64,000 nt of DNA from Linyphia triangularis (GCA_963978545.1 OZ021722.1:36039365-36103364), one strand, 5' to 3'. Shown: positions 5,638 to 19,909, counted from the first letter of the stretch. Numbers and translations: made by a program. The notes: a model not told the origin generated them from the letters alone.

Positions 5638-6281
5638 CAATAAGCCTACGCATTCAAACACTTTAGATATTTAATAAAATTATAAATTGAATTATACGTA
5701 AAATTTTAAAAATCATCGCATACATGAGGGATATTAATTTAGAAAAAAAATTAGGTTCTACCGAGATTCAAACTCGGATCGCTGGATTCAGAGTCCAGAG
5801 TGCTGACCATTACACCTTAGAACACAATTTTCCCAAGCCGGGAATCGAACCCGGGCCGCCTGGGTGAAAGCCAGGAATCCTAACCACTAGACCACATGGG
5901 ACAATAAGCCTACGCATTCAAACACTTTAGATATTTAATAAAATTATAAATTGAATTATACGTAAAATTTTAAAAATCATCGCATACATGAGGGATATTA
6001 ATTTAGAAAAAAAATTTAGGTTCTACCGAGATTCGAACTCGGATCGCTGGATTCAGAGTCCAGAGTGCTGACCATTACACCTTAGAACACAATTTTCCTA
6101 AGCCGGGAATCGAACCCGGGCCGCCTGGGTGAAAGCCATGAATAATAACCACTAGACCACATGGGACAGAATGCCTACGTATTCAAATAAATTTTATATT
6201 TAATAAAATAATGCAGAAAATTATACAGAAACATTTTTTAATCCTTGACATACTCAAGGGTGAAATAATTGGAAAAAAATT

Positions 6282-6425
6282 ACGTTCAACTGAAATTTGA
6301 GCTGGTATCGCTTTATCCAGAGACAAGAGTGCTGACCATTACATCATTGAACTTAATTTTCCCACGCAAGGAATCGAAAATTAGCAGCCTGGGTGAGATC
6401 TAGTATTCCTAACCATATGACAAAA
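6282..6425 (-). pseudogene. Degenerate Gln-Glu pair (class b, ttatccag subtype)
   Basis: It matches the pair at 702, including the TTTT within the Glu T-arm remnant. It precedes the intact d unit at 6548. Confidence 0.85.
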
Positions 6426-6547
6426 TAGTCTAATGAATTGCATTTTATCATCAATTTGATTCAATAACTATATTGCTTAAAAAATATATATATCCAAAAA
6501 TATTTCATTCCAGATATATTTAGACATGATAGATTTAACAAAAAACT

Positions 6548-6619
6548 AGGTTCTACCGAGATTCGAACTCGGATCGCTGGATTCAGAGTCCAGAGTGCTG
6601 ACCATTACACCATAGAACC
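6548..6619 (-). tRNA. tRNA-Gln (CTG), intact (class d)
   Basis: All four stems pair fully. U8, A14, U33, G53, C56 and A58 are present, with loop CTCTGAA and discriminator T. It is one of the best Gln-CTG copies in the window and serves as reference for the others. Confidence 0.96.
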
Positions 6620-6624
6620 CAATT

Positions 6625-6696
6625 TTCCCACGCCGGGAATCGAACCCGGGCCGCCTGGGTGAGAGCCAGGAATCCTAACCACTAGACCACGTGGGA
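6625..6696 (-). tRNA. tRNA-Glu (CTC), intact (class d)
   Basis: The acceptor TCCCACG/CGTGGGA, anticodon stem CCTGG/CCAGG and T arm CCGGG TTCGATT CCCGG pair with no mismatch. With Gln at 6548 it forms the cleanest dicistron: 5-nt linker AATTG with the Glu A discriminator before it. Confidence 0.96.
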
Positions 6697-7080
6697 CAGA
6701 ATGCTTACGTAATCAAATAAATTTTATATTTAATAAAATAATGAAGAAAATTATACAGAAACATTTTATTAATCTTTGACATACTCAAGGGTGAAATAAT
6801 TGGAAAAAAACTTACGTTCTACTGAAATATGAGCTGGTATTGCTGGATCAAGAGATAAGAGTGCTGACCATTACATCATTGAACTTAATTTTCCCTCGCA
6901 AGGAATCGAAAATTGGCAGCCTGGGTGAGATCTTGTACTCCTAACCCTAAGACAAAAGATACTCATGAGTTGCAATTTATCATCCTTTTGATTCAATAAC
7001 TATATTGCGTAAAAAAATATATATATCCAAAAATATTTCATTCCAGATATATTTAGACATGATAGATTTAACAAAAAACT

Positions 7081-7152
7081 AGGTTCTACCGAGATTCGAA
7101 CTCGGATCGCTGGATTCAAAGTCCAGAGTGCTAACCATTACACCATAGAACC
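7081..7152 (-). tRNA. tRNA-Gln (TTG), intact (class e)
   Basis: It is identical in all arms to the copy at 1502. Confidence 0.95.
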
Positions 7153-7157
7153 CAAAT

Positions 7158-7229
7158 TTCCCACACCGGGAATCGAACCCGGGCCGCCTGGGTGAAAGCC
7201 AGGAATCCTAACCACTAGACCACATGGGA
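7158..7229 (-). tRNA. tRNA-Glu (TTC), intact (class e)
   Basis: The 3' acceptor is TGTGGGA, with two wobbles; the rest is perfect. Confidence 0.94.
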
Positions 7230-7346
7230 CAATAAGCCTACGCATTCAAACAATTTAGATATTTAATAAAATTATAAATTGAATTATACGTAAAATTTTA
7301 AAAATCATCGCATACATGAGGGATATTAATTTAGAAAAAAAAATTT

Positions 7347-7418
7347 AGGTTCTACTGAGATTCGAACTCGGATCGCTGGATTCAGAGTACAGAGTGCTGA
7401 CCATTACACCTTAGAACA
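7347..7418 (-). tRNA. tRNA-Gln (CTG), class a with T30-C40 mismatch
   Basis: The anticodon stem is CTGTA/TCCAG. The T-stem top pair is A49-type (tactgag), a further departure. This subtype (gagtacag) accompanies e and c units throughout the 66-unit repeat. Confidence 0.75.
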
Positions 7419-7423
7419 CAATT

Positions 7424-7495
7424 TTCCAAAGCCGGGAATCGAACCCGTGCCGCCTGGGTGAAAGCCAGGAATCCTAACCACTAGACCACATGGGA
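7424..7495 (-). tRNA. tRNA-Glu (TTC), a/g hybrid
   Basis: The 3' acceptor CTTTGGAA is a-like while A49, a good D stem and the right-hand spacer are g-like. The switch lies inside the gene. Two acceptor pairs are disturbed. Confidence 0.78.
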
Positions 7496-8144
7496 CAGAA
7501 TGCCTACGTATTCAAATAAGTTTTATATTTCATAAAATAATGAAGAAAATTACACGGAAACATTTTAATAATCCTCGACATACTCAAGGGTGAAATAATT
7601 GGAAAAAAATTTACGTTCTACTGAAATTTTAGCTGGTATCGCTGGATCCAGAGACAAGAGTGCTGACCATTACATCATTGAACTTAATTTTCCCACGCAA
7701 GGAATCAGAAATTGGCAGCCTGGGTGAGATCTAGTACTCCTAACCATATGACAAAAGAGTCTAATGAATTGCATTTTATCATCCTTTTGATTCAATAACT
7801 ATATTGCGTAAAAAATACATATGTCCAAAAATATTTCATTCTAGATATATTTATACATGATAGATTTATCAAAAAGACGAGGTTCTACCGAGATTCGAAA
7901 TCGGATCGCTGGATTCAAGGTCCAGAGTGCTAACCATTAGACGATAAAACCAATTTTTCCCACGCCGGGAATCGAACCCGGGCCGCCTGGGTGAAAGCCA
8001 GGAATCCTAACCACTAGACCACATGGGACAATAAGCCTACGCATTCAAACACTTTAGATATTTAATAAAATTATAAATTGAATTATACGTAAAATTTTAA
8101 AAATCATCGCATACATGAGGGATATTAATTTTGAAAAAAAATTT

Positions 8145-8216
8145 AGGTTCTACCGAGATTCGAACTCGGATCGCTGGATTCAGAGACCAGAGTGCTTACC
8201 ATTACACCATAGAACT
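8145..8216 (-). tRNA. tRNA-Gln (CTG), a/f hybrid
   Basis: The 3' half has the class a spacer and the T31-T39 mismatch. The 5' half has class f A1 and normal U8. The junction lies between the anticodon and D arms, and explains the unit missing here relative to 14,523-14,789. Confidence 0.8.
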
Positions 8217-8221
8217 CAACT

Positions 8222-8293
8222 TTCCCACCCCTGGCATCGAACCCGGGCCACTTGGGTGAGAGCCAGAAATCCTAACCACTAGACCACATGGGA
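8222..8293 (-). tRNA. tRNA-Glu (CTC), class f
   Basis: It matches the copy at 4237, including the stem mismatches. Confidence 0.75.
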
Positions 8294-9738
8294 CAATAAG
8301 CCTACGCATTCGAACACTTTAGATATTTAATAAAATTATAAAGTCAACTATACGTAAAATTTTAAAAATCATCGCATACATGAGAGATATTAATTTAGAA
8401 AAAAAACTTAGGTTCCACCGAGATTCGAACTCGCATCGCTGGATTCAGAGTCCAGAGTGCTGACCATTACACCATAGAACCCAATTTTCCCACGCCGGGA
8501 ATCGAACCCGTGCCGCCTGGGTGAAAGCCAGGAATCCTAACCACTAGACCACATGGGACAGAATGCCTACGTATTCAAATAAGTTTTATATTTCATAAAA
8601 TAATGAAGAAAATTATACGGAAACATTTTTATAATCCTCGACATACTCAAGGGTGAAATAATTGGAAAAAAATTTACGTTCTACTGAAATTTTAGCTGGT
8701 ATCGCTGGATCCAGAGACAAGAGTGCTGACCATTACACGATAAAACCAATTTTTCCCACGCCGGGAATCGAACCCGGGCCGCCTGGGTGAAAGCCAGGAA
8801 TCCTAACCACTAGACCACATGGGACAATAAGCCTACGCATTCAAACACTTTAGATATTTAATAAAATTATAAATTGAATTATACGTAAAATTTTAAAAAT
8901 CATCGCATACATGAGGGATATTAATTTAGAAAAAAAAATTTAGGTTCTACCGAGATTCGAACTCGGATCGCTGGATTCAGATTACAGAGTGCTGACCATT
9001 ACACCTTAGAACACAACTTTCCCAAGCCGGGAATTGAACCCGGGCCGCCTGGGTGAAAGCCATGAATAATAACCACTAGACCACATGGGACAGAATGCCT
9101 ACGTATTCAAATAAATTTTATATTTAATAAAATAATGCAGAAAATTATACAGAAACATTTTTTAATCCTTGACATACTCAAGGGTGAAATAATTGGAAAA
9201 AAATTTACGTTCTACTGAAATTTTAGCTGGTATCGCTGGATCCAGAGACAAGAGTGCTGACCATTACATCATTGAACTTAATTTTCCAAAGCAAGGAATA
9301 AGAAATTGGCAGCCTGGGTGAGATCTATTACTCCTAACCATATCACAAAATAGTCTAATGAATTGCATTTTATCATCCTTTTGATTCAATAACTATATTG
9401 CGTAAAAAATACATATGTCCAAAAACATTTCATTCTAGATATATTTATAAATGATAGATTTAACAAAAAGACGAGGTTCTACCGAGATTCGAAATCGGAT
9501 CGCTGGATTCAAGGTCCAGAGTGCTAACCATTACACGATAAAACCAATTTTTCCCACGCCGGGAATCGAACCCGGGCCGCCTGGGTGAAAGCCAGGAATC
9601 CTAACCACTAGACCACATGGGACAATAAGCCTACGCATTCAAACACTTTAGATATTTAATAAAATTATAAATTGAATTATACGTAAAATTTTAAAAATCA
9701 TCGCATACATGAGGGATATTAATTTAGAAAAAAAACTT

Positions 9739-9810
9739 AGGTTCCACCGAGATTCGAACTCGGATCGCTGGATTCAGAGTCCAGAGTGCTGACCATTACA
9801 CCATAGAACC
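9739..9810 (-). tRNA. tRNA-Gln (CTG), near-intact class g
   Basis: It has one T6-G67 wobble and is otherwise fully paired. It follows a c-type Glu and spacer at 9551. The same arrangement is at 16,384. Confidence 0.93.
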
Positions 9811-9815
9811 CAATT

Positions 9816-9887
9816 TTCCCACGCCGGGAATCGAACCCGTGCCGCCTGGGTGAAAGCCAGGAATCCTAACCACTAGACCACATGGGA
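9816..9887 (-). tRNA. tRNA-Glu (TTC) with A49
   Basis: It is complete apart from A49-G65. Confidence 0.88.
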
Positions 9888-12800
9888 CAGAATGCCTACG
9901 TATTCAAATAAGTTTTATATTTCATAAAATAATGAAGAAAATTATACGGAAACATTTTAATAATCCTCGACATACTCAAGGGTGAAATAATTGGAAAAAA
10001 ATTTACGTTCTACTGAAATTTTAGCTGGTATCGCTGGATCCAGAGACAAGAGTGCTGACCATTACATCATTGAACTTAATTTTCCCACGCAAGGAATCAG
10101 AAATTGGCAGCCTGGGTGAGATCTAGTACTCCTAACCATATGACAAAAGAGTCTAATGAATTGCATTTTATCATCCTTTTGATTCAATAACTATATTGCG
10201 TAAAAAATACATATGTCCAAAAATATTTCATTCTAGATATATTTATACATGATAGATTTATCAAAAAGACGAGGTTCTACCGAGATTCGAAATCGGATCG
10301 CTGGATTCAAGGTCCAGAGTGCTAACCATTAGACGATAAAACCAATTTTTCCCACGCCGGGAATCGAACCCGGGCCGCCTGGGTGAAAGCCAGGAATCCT
10401 AACCACTAGACCACATGGGACAATAAGCCTACGCATTCAAACACTTTAGATATTTAATAAAATTATAAATTGAATTATACGTAAAATTTTAAAAATCATC
10501 GCATACATGAGGGATATTAATTTTGAAAAAAAATTTAGGTTCTACCGAGATTCGAACTCGGATCGCTGGATTCAGAGACCAGAGTGCTGACCATTACACC
10601 TTAGAACACAATTTTCCCAAGCCGGGAATCGAACCCGGGCCGCCTGGGTGAAAGCCAGGAATAATAACCACTAGACCACATGGGACAATAAGCCTACGCA
10701 TTCATACACTTTAGATATTTAATAAAATTATAAATTGAATTATACGTAAAATTTTAAAAATCATCGCATACATGAGGGATATTAATTTAGAAAAAAAAAC
10801 TTAGGTTCTACCGAGATTCGAACTCGGATCGCTGGATTCAGAGTCCAGAGTGCTTACCATTACACCATAGAACTCAACTTTCCCACCCCTGGCATCGAAC
10901 CCGGGCCACTTGGGTGAGAGCCAGAAATCCTAACCACTAGACCACATGGGACAATAAGCCTACGCATTCGAACACTTTAGATATTTAATAAAATTATAAA
11001 GTCAACTACACGTAAAATTTTAAAAATCATCGCATACATGAGAGATATTAATTTAGAAAAAAAACTTAGGTTCCACCGAGATTCGAACTCGCATCGCTGG
11101 ATTCAGAGTCCAGAGTGCTGACCATTACACCATAGAACCCAATTTTCCCACGCCGGGAATCGAACCCGTGCCGCCTGGCTGAAAGCCAGGAATCCTAACC
11201 ACTAGACCACATGGGACAGAATGCCTACGTATTCAAATAAGTTTTATATTTCATAAAATAATGAAGAAAATTATACGGAAACATTTTTTTAATCCTCGAC
11301 ATACTCAAGGGTGAAATAATTGGAAAAAAATTTACGTTCTACTGAAATTTTAGCTGGTATCGCTGGATCCAGAGACAAGAGTGCTGACCATTACACGATA
11401 AAACCAATTTTTCCCACGCCGGGAATCGAACCCGGGCCGCCTGGGTGAAAGCCAGGAATCCTAACCACTAGACCACATGGGACAATAAGCCTACGCATTC
11501 AAACACTTTAGATATTTAATAAAATTATAAATTGAATTATACGTAAAATTTTAAAAATCATCGCATACATGAGGGATATTAATTTAGAAAAAAAAATTTA
11601 GGTTCTACCGAGATTTGAACTCGGATCGCTGGATTCAGATTACAGAGTGCTGACCATTACACCTTAGAACACAACTTTCCCAAGCCGGGAATCGAACCCG
11701 GGCCGCCTGGGTGAAAGCCATGAATAATAACCACTAGACCACATGGGACAGAATGCCTACGTATTCAAATAAATTTTATATTTAATAAAATAATGCATAA
11801 AATTATACAGAAACATTTTTTAATCCTTGACATACTCAAGGGTGAAATAACTGGAAAAAAATTTACGTTCTACTGAAATTTTAGCTGGTATCGCTGGATC
11901 CAGAGACAAGAGTGCTGACCATTACATCATTGAACTTAATTTTCCAAAGCAAGGAATAAGAAATTGGCAGCCTGGGTGAGATCTATTACTCCTAACCATA
12001 TCACAAAATAGTCTAATGAATTGCATTTTATCATCCTTTTGATTCAATAACTATATTGCGTAAAAAATACATATGTCCAAAAACATTTCATTCTAGATAT
12101 ATTTATAAATGATAGATTTAACAAAAAGACGAGGTTCTACCGAGATTCGAAATCGGATCGCTGGATTCAAGGTCCAGAGTGCTAACCATTACACGATAAA
12201 ACCAATTTTTCCCACGCCGGGAATCGAACCCGGGCCGCCTGGGTGAAAGCCAGGAATCCTAACCACTAGACCACATGGGACAATAAGCCTACGCATTCAA
12301 ACACTTTAGATATTTAATAAAATTATAAATTGAATTATACGTAAAATTTTAAAAATCATCGCATACATGAGGGATATTAATTTAGAAAAAAAATTTAGGT
12401 TCTACCGAGATTCGAACTCGGATCGCTGGATTCAGAGTCCAGAGTGCTGACCATTACACCTTAGAACACAATTTTCCCAAGCCGGGAATCGAACCCGGGC
12501 CGCCTGGGTGAAAGCCAGGAATAATAACCACTAGACCACATGGGACAATAAGCCTACGCATTCAAACACTTTAGATATTTAATAAAATTATAAATTGAAT
12601 TATACGTAAAATTTTAAAAATCATCGCATACATGAGGGATATTAATTTAGAAAAAAAATTAGGTTCTACCGAGATTCAAACTCGGATCGCTGGATTCAGA
12701 GTCCAGAGTGCTGACCTTTACACCTTAGAACACAATTTTCCCAAGCCGGGAATCGAACCCGGGCCGCCTGGGTGAAAGCCAGGAATCCTAACCACTAGAC

Positions 12801-12925
12801 CACATGGGACAATAAGCCTACGCATTCAAACACTTTAGATATTTAATAAAATTATAAATTGAATTATACGTAAAATTTTAAAAATCATCGCATACATGAG
12901 GGATATTAATTTAGAAAAAAAATTT

Positions 12926-12997
12926 AGGTTCTACCGAGATTCGAACTCGGATCGCTGGATTCAGAGTCCAGAGTGCTGACCATTACACCATAGAACC
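12926..12997 (-). tRNA. tRNA-Gln (CTG), intact, a/d junction unit
   Basis: It is fully paired with all invariant bases. The spacer on its 3' side is class a, whereas other d genes have the AT-rich third spacer. A crossover within Gln joined an a unit to a d unit and deleted a b unit. Confidence 0.94.
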
Positions 12998-13002
12998 CAA
13001 TT

Positions 13003-13074
13003 TTCCCACGCCGGGAATCGAACCCGGGCCGCCTGGGTGAGAGCCAGGAATCCTAACCACTAGACCACGTTGGA
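13003..13074 (-). tRNA. tRNA-Glu (CTC), one acceptor mismatch
   Basis: The 5' strand TCCAACG leaves A4-G69 unpaired; it is otherwise identical to 6625-6696. Confidence 0.9.
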
Positions 13075-13458
13075 CAGAATGCTTACGTAATCAAATAAAT
13101 TTTATATTTAATAAAATAATGAAGAAAATTATACAGAAACATTTTATTAATCTTTGACATACTCAAGGGTGAAATAATTGGAAAAAAACTTACGTTCTAC
13201 TGAAATATGAGCTGGTATTGCTGGATCAAGAGATAAGAGTGCTGACCATTACATCATTGAACTTAATTTTCCCTCGCAAGGAATCGAAAATTGGCAGCCT
13301 GGGTGAGATCTTGTACTCCTAACCCTAAGACAAAAGATACTCATGAGTTGCAATTTATCATCCTTTTGATTCAATAACTATATTGCGTAAAAAAATATAT
13401 ATATCCAAAAATATTTCATTCCAGATATATTTAGACATGATAGATTTAACAAAAAACT

Positions 13459-13530
13459 AGGTTCTACCGAGATTCGAACTCGGATCGCTGGATTCAAAGT
13501 CCAGAGTGCTAACCATTACACCATAGAACC
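13459..13530 (-). tRNA. tRNA-Gln (TTG), intact (class e)
   Basis: All stems pair and U33 is present. Confidence 0.95.
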
Positions 13531-13535
13531 CAAAT

Positions 13536-13607
13536 TTCCCACACCGGGAATCGAACCCGGGCCGCCTGGGTGAAAGCCAGGAATCCTAACCACTAGACCA
13601 CATGGGA
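13536..13607 (-). tRNA. tRNA-Glu (TTC), intact (class e)
   Basis: It matches the copy at 7158. Confidence 0.94.
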
Positions 13608-16600
13608 CAATAAGCCTACGCATTCAAACAATTTAGATATTTAATAAAATTATAAATTGAATTATACGTAAAATTTTAAAAATCATCGCATTCATGAGGG
13701 ATATTAATTTAGAAAAAAAAATTTAGGTTCTACTGAGATTCGAACTCGGATCGCTGGATTCAGAGTACAGAGTGCTGACCATTACACCTTAGAACACAAT
13801 TTTCCCAAGCCGGGAATCGAACCCGTGCCGCCTGGGTGAAAGCCAGGAATCCTAACCACTAGACCACATGGGACAGAATGCCTACGTATTCAAATAAGTT
13901 TTATATTTCATAAAATAATGAAGAAAATTATACGGAAACATTTTAATAATCCTCGACATACTCAAGGGTGAAATAATTGGAAAAAAATTTACGTTCTACT
14001 GAAATTTTAGCTGGTATCGCTGGATCCAGAGACAAGAGTGCTGACCATTACATCATTGAACTTAATTTTCCCACGCAAGGAATCAGAAATTGGCAGCCTG
14101 GGTGAGATCTAGTACTCCTAACCATATGACAAAAGAGTCTAATGAATTGCATTTTATCATCCTTTTGATTCAATAACTATATTGCGTAAAAAATACATAT
14201 GTCCAAAAATATTTCATTCTAGATATATTTATACATGATAGATTTATCAAAAAGACGAGGTTCTACCGAGATTCGAAATCGGATCGCTGGATTCAAGGTC
14301 CAGAGTGCTAACCATTAGACGATAAAACCAATTTTTCCCACGCCGGGAATCGAACCCGGGCCGCCTGGGTGAAAGCCAGGAATCCTAACCACTAGACCAC
14401 ATGGGACAATAAGCCTACGCATTCAAACACTTTAGATATTTAATAAAATTATAAATTGAATTATACGTAAAATTTTAAAAATCATCGCATACATGAGGGA
14501 TATTAATTTTGAAAAAAAATTTAGGTTCTACCGAGATTCGAACTCGGATCGCTGGATTCAGAGACCAGAGTGCTGACCATTACACCTTAGAACACAATTT
14601 TCCCAAGCCGGGAATCGAACCCGGGCCGCCTGGGTGAAAGCCAGGAATAATAACCACTAGACCACATGGGACAATAAGCCTACGCATTCATACACTTTAG
14701 ATATTTAATAAAATTATAAATTGAATTATACGTAAAATTTTAAAAATCATCGCATACATGAGGGATATTAATTTAGAAAAAAAAACTTAGGTTCTACCGA
14801 GATTCGAACTCGGATCGCTGGATTCAGAGTCCAGAGTGCTTACCATTACACCATAGAACTCAACTTTCCCACCCCTGGCATCGAACCCGGGCCACTTGGG
14901 TGAGAGCCAGAAATCCTAACCACTAGACCACATGGGACAATAAGCCTACGCATTCGAACACTTTAGATATTTAATAAAATTATAAATTGAATTATACGTA
15001 AAATTTTAAAAATCATCGCATACATGAGGGATATTAATTTAGAAAAAAAAACTTAGGTTCTACCGAGATTCGAACTCGCATCGCTGGATTCAGAGTCCAG
15101 AGTGCTGACCATTACACCATAGAACCCAATTTTCCCACGCCGGGAATCGAACCCGTGCCGCCTGGGTGAAAGCCAGGAATCCTAACCACTAGACCACATG
15201 GGACAGAATGCCTACGTATTCAAATAAGTTTTATATTTCATAAAATAATGAAGAAAATTATACGGAAACATTTTTATAATCCTCGACATACTCAAGGGTG
15301 AAATAATTGGAAAAAAATTTACGTTCTACTGAAATTTTAGCTGGTATCGCTGGATCCAGAGACAAGAGTGCTGACCATTACACGATAAAACCAATTTTTC
15401 CCACGCCGGGAATCGAACCCGGGCCGCCTGGGTGAAAGCCAGGAATCCTAACCACTAGACCACATGGGACAATAAGCCTACGCATTCAAACACTTTAGAT
15501 ATTTAATAAAATTATAAATTGAATTATACGTAAAATTTTAAAAATCATCGCATACATGAGGGATATTAATTTAGAAAAAAAAATTTAGGTTCTACCGAGA
15601 TTCGAACTCGGATCGCTGGATTCAGATTACAGAGTGCTGACCATTACACCTTAGAACACAACTTTCCCAAGCCGGGAATTGAACCCGGGCCGCCTGGGTG
15701 AAAGCCATGAATAATAACCACTAGACCACATGGGACAGAATGCCTACGTATTCAAATAAATTTTATATTTAATAAAATAATGCAGAAAATTATACAGAAA
15801 CATTTTTTAATCCTTGACATACTCAAGGGTGAAATAATTGGAAAAAAATTTACGTTCTACTGAAATTTTAGCTGGTATCGCTGGATCCAGAGACAAGAGT
15901 GCTGACCATTACATCATTGAACTTAATTTTCCAAAGCAAGGAATAAGAAATTGGCAGCCTGGGTGAGATCTATTACTCCTAACCATATCACAAAATAGTC
16001 TAATGAATTGCATTTTATCATCCTTTTGATTCAATAACTATATTGCGTAAAAAATACATATGTCCAAAAACATTTCATTCTAGATATATTTATAAATGAT
16101 AGATTTAACAAAAAGACGAGGTTCTACCGAGATTCGAAATCGGATCGCTGGATTCAAGGTCCAGAGTGCTAACCATTACACGATAAAACCAATTTTTCCC
16201 ACGCCGGGAATCGAACCCGGGCCGCCTGGGTGAAAGCCAGGAATCCTAACCACTAGACCACATGGGACAATAAGCCTACGCATTCAAACACTTTAGATAT
16301 TTAATAAAATTATAAATTGAATTATACGTAAAATTTTAAAAATCATCGCATACATGAGGGATATTAATTTAGAAAAAAAACTTAGGTTCCACCGAGATTC
16401 GAACTCGGATCGCTGGATTCAGAGTCCAGAGTGCTGACCATTACACCATAGAACCCAATTTTCCCACGCCGGGAATCGAACCCGTGCCGCCTGGGTGAAA
16501 GCCAGGAATCCTAACCACTAGACCACATGGGACAGAATGCCTACGTATTCAAATAAGTTTTATATTTCATAAAATAATGAAGAAAATTATACGGAAACAT

Positions 16601-19600
16601 TTTAATAATCCTCGACATACTCAAGGGTGAAATAATTGGAAAAAAATTTACGTTCTACTGAAATTTTAGCTGGTATCGCTGGATCCAGAGACAAGAGTGC
16701 TGACCATTACATCATTGAACTTAATTTTCCCACGCAAGGAATCAGAAATTGGCAGCCTGGGTGAGATCTAGTACTCCTAACCATATGACAAAAGAGTCTA
16801 ATGAATTGCATTTTATCATCCTTTTGATTCAATAACTATATTGCGTAAAAAATACATATGTCCAAAAATATTTCATTCTAGATATATTTATACATGATAG
16901 ATTTATCAAAAAGACGAGGTTCTACCGAGATTCGAAATCGGATCGCTGGATTCAAGGTCCAGAGTGCTAACCATTAGACGATAAAACCAATTTTTCCCAC
17001 GCCGGGAATCGAACCCGGGCCGCCTGGGTGAAAGCCAGGAATCCTAACCACTAGACCACATGGGACAATAAGCCTACGCATTCAAACACTTTAGATATTT
17101 AATAAAATTATAAATTGAATTATACGTAAAATTTTAAAAATCATCGCATACATGAGGGATATTAATTTTGAAAAAAAATTTAGGTTCTACCGAGATTCGA
17201 ACTCGGATCGCTGGATTCAGAGACCAGAGTGCTGACCATTACACCTTAGAACACAATTTTCCCAAGCCGGGAATCGAACCCGGGCCGCCTGGGTGAAAGC
17301 CAGGAATAATAACCACTAGACCACATGGGACAATAAGCCTACGCATTCATACACTTTAGATATTTAATAAAATTATAAATTGAATTATACGTAAAATTTT
17401 AAAAATCATCGCATACATGAGGGATATTAATTTAGAAAAAAAAACTTAGGTTCTACCGAGATTCGAACTCGGATCGCTGGATTCAGAGTCCAGAGTGCTT
17501 ACCATTACACCATAGAACTCAACTTTCCCACCCCTGGCATCGAACCCGGGCCACTTGGGTGAGAGCCAGAAATCCTAACCACTAGACCACATGGGACAAT
17601 AAGCCTACGCATTCGAACACTTTAGATATTTAATAAAATTATAAATTGAATTATACGTAAAATTTTAAAAATCATCGCATACATGAGAGATATTAATTTA
17701 GAAAAAAAACTTAGGTTCCACCGAGATTCGAACTCGCATCGCTGGATTCAGAGTCCAGAGTGCTGACCATTACACCATAGAACCCAATTTTCCCACGCCG
17801 GGAATCGAACCCGTGCCGCCTGGGTGAAAGCCAGGAATCCTAACCACTAGACCACATGGGACAGAATGCCTACGTATTCAAATAAGTTTTATATTTCATA
17901 AAATAATGAAGAAAATTATACGGAAACATTTTTATAATCCTCGACATACTCAAGGGTGAAATAATTGGAAAAAAATTTACGTTCTACTGAAATTTTAGCT
18001 GGTATCGCTGGATCCAGAGACAAGAGTGCTGACCATTACACGATAAAACCAATTTTTCCCACGCCGGGAATCGAACCCGGGCCGCCTGGGTGAAAGCCAG
18101 GAATCCTAACCACTAGACCACATGGGACAATAAGCCTACGCATTCAAACACTTTAGATATTTAATAAAATTATAAATTGAATTATACGTAAAATTTTAAA
18201 AATCATCGCATACATGAGGGATATTAATTTAGAAAAAAAAAATTTAGGTTCTACCGAGATTCGAACTCGGATCGCTGGATTCAGATTACAGAGTGCTGAC
18301 CATTACACCTTAGAACACAACTTTCCCAAGCCGGGAATCGAACCCGGGCCGCCTGGGTGAAAGCCATGAATAATAACCACTAGACCACATGGGACAGAAT
18401 GCCTACGTATTCAAATAAATTTTATATTTAATAAAATAATGCAGAAAATTATACAGAAACATTTTTTAATCCTTGACATACTCAAGGGTGAAATAATTGG
18501 AAAAAAATTTACGTTCTACTGAAATTTTAGCTGGTATCGCTGGATCCAGAGACAAGAGTGCTGACCATTACATCATTGAACTTAATTTTCCAAAGCAAGG
18601 AATAAGAAATTGGCAGCCTGGGTGAGATCTATTACTCCTAACCATATCACAAAATAGTCTAATGAATTGCATTTTATCATCCTTTTGATTCAATAACTAT
18701 ATTGCGTAAAAAATACATATGTCCAAAAACATTTCATTCTAGATATATTTATAAATGATAGATTTAACAAAAAGACGAGGTTCTACCGAGATTCGAAATC
18801 GGATCGCTGGATTCAAGGTCCAGAGTGCTAACCATTACACGATAAAACCAATTTTTCCCACGCCGGGAATCGAACCCGGGCCGCCTGGGTGAAAGCCAGG
18901 AATCCTAACCACTAGACCACATGGGACAATAAGCCTACGCATTCAAACACTTTAGATATTTAATAAAATTATAAATTGAATTATACGTAAAATTTTAAAA
19001 ATCATCGCATACATGAGGGATATTAATTTAGAAAAAAAAATTAGGTTCTACCGAGATTCGAACTCGGATCGCTGGATTCAGAGTCCAGAGTGCTGACCAT
19101 TACACCTTAGAACACAATTTTCCCAAGCCGGGAATCGAACCCGGGCCGCCTGGGTGAAAGCCAGGAATAATAACCACTAGACCACATGGGACAATAAGCC
19201 TACGCATTCAAACACTTTAGATATTTAATAAAATTATAAATTGAATTATACGTAAAATTTTAAAAATCATCGCATACATGAGGGATATTAATTTAGAAAA
19301 AAAATTAGGTTCTACCGAGATTCAAACTCGGATCGCTGGATTCAGAGTCCAGAGTGCTGACCATTACACCTTAGAACACAATTTTCCCAAGCCGGGAATC
19401 GAACCCGGGCCGCCTGGGTGAAAGCCAGGAATAATAACCACTAGACCACATGGGACAATAAGCCTACGCATTCATACACTTTAGATATTTAATAAAATTA
19501 TAAATTGAATTATACGTAAAATTTTAAAAATCATCGCATACATGAGGGATATTAATTTAGAAAAAAAAACTTAGGTTCTACCGAGATTCGAACTCGGATC

Positions 19601-19837
19601 GCTGGATTCAGAGTCCAGAGTGCTTACCATTACACCATAGAACTCAACTTTCCCACCCCTGGCATCGAACCCGGGCCACTTGGGTGAGAGCCAGAAATCC
19701 TAACCACTAGACCACATGGGACAATAAGCCTACGCATTCGAACACTTTAGATATTTAATAAAATTATAAAGTCAACTATACGTAAAATTTTAAAAATCAT
19801 CGCATACATGAGAGATATTAATTTAGAAAAAAAACTT

Positions 19838-19909
19838 AGGTTCTACCGAGATTCGAACTCGGATCGCTGGATTCAGAGTCCAGAGTGCTGACCATTACAC
19901 CATAGAACC
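19838..19909 (-). tRNA. tRNA-Gln (CTG), intact
   Basis: Other class g genes have GGAACC at the 3' end or G49. This one has both positions restored to consensus, so all stems pair. It may be a product of gene conversion. Confidence 0.95.

Larger units (their letters stand above)
3629..10271 (-). repeat. 25-unit higher-order repeat, copy I (6,643 bp)
   Basis: Left edges and class: 3629c, 3894a, 4160f, 4425g, 4691x, 4957a, 5222b, 5489c, 5753a, 6018a, 6282b, 6548d, 6814b, 7081e, 7347a, 7613b, 7880c, 8145f, 8410g, 8676x, 8942a, 9207b, 9474c, 9739g, 10005b. Marker variants recur 6,643 bp later, for example the seven-T spacer motif near 4,640 and near 11,283. Compared with copy II it has an extra b unit (6282), and its 8145 unit is an a/f fusion standing where copy II has separate a and f units. 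Confidence 0.9.
10272..16916 (-). repeat. 25-unit higher-order repeat, copy II (6,645 bp)
   Basis: Left edges and class: 10272c, 10537a, 10803f, 11068g, 11334x, 11600a, 11865b, 12132c, 12397a, 12661a, 12926d, 13192b, 13459e, 13725a, 13991b, 14258c, 14523a, 14789f, 15055g, 15321x, 15587a, 15852b, 16119c, 16384g, 16650b. Unit 12926 has an a-type spacer on its 3' side but a d-type gene pair. This is as expected if the b unit between them was deleted by exchange inside the Gln gene. Confidence 0.9.
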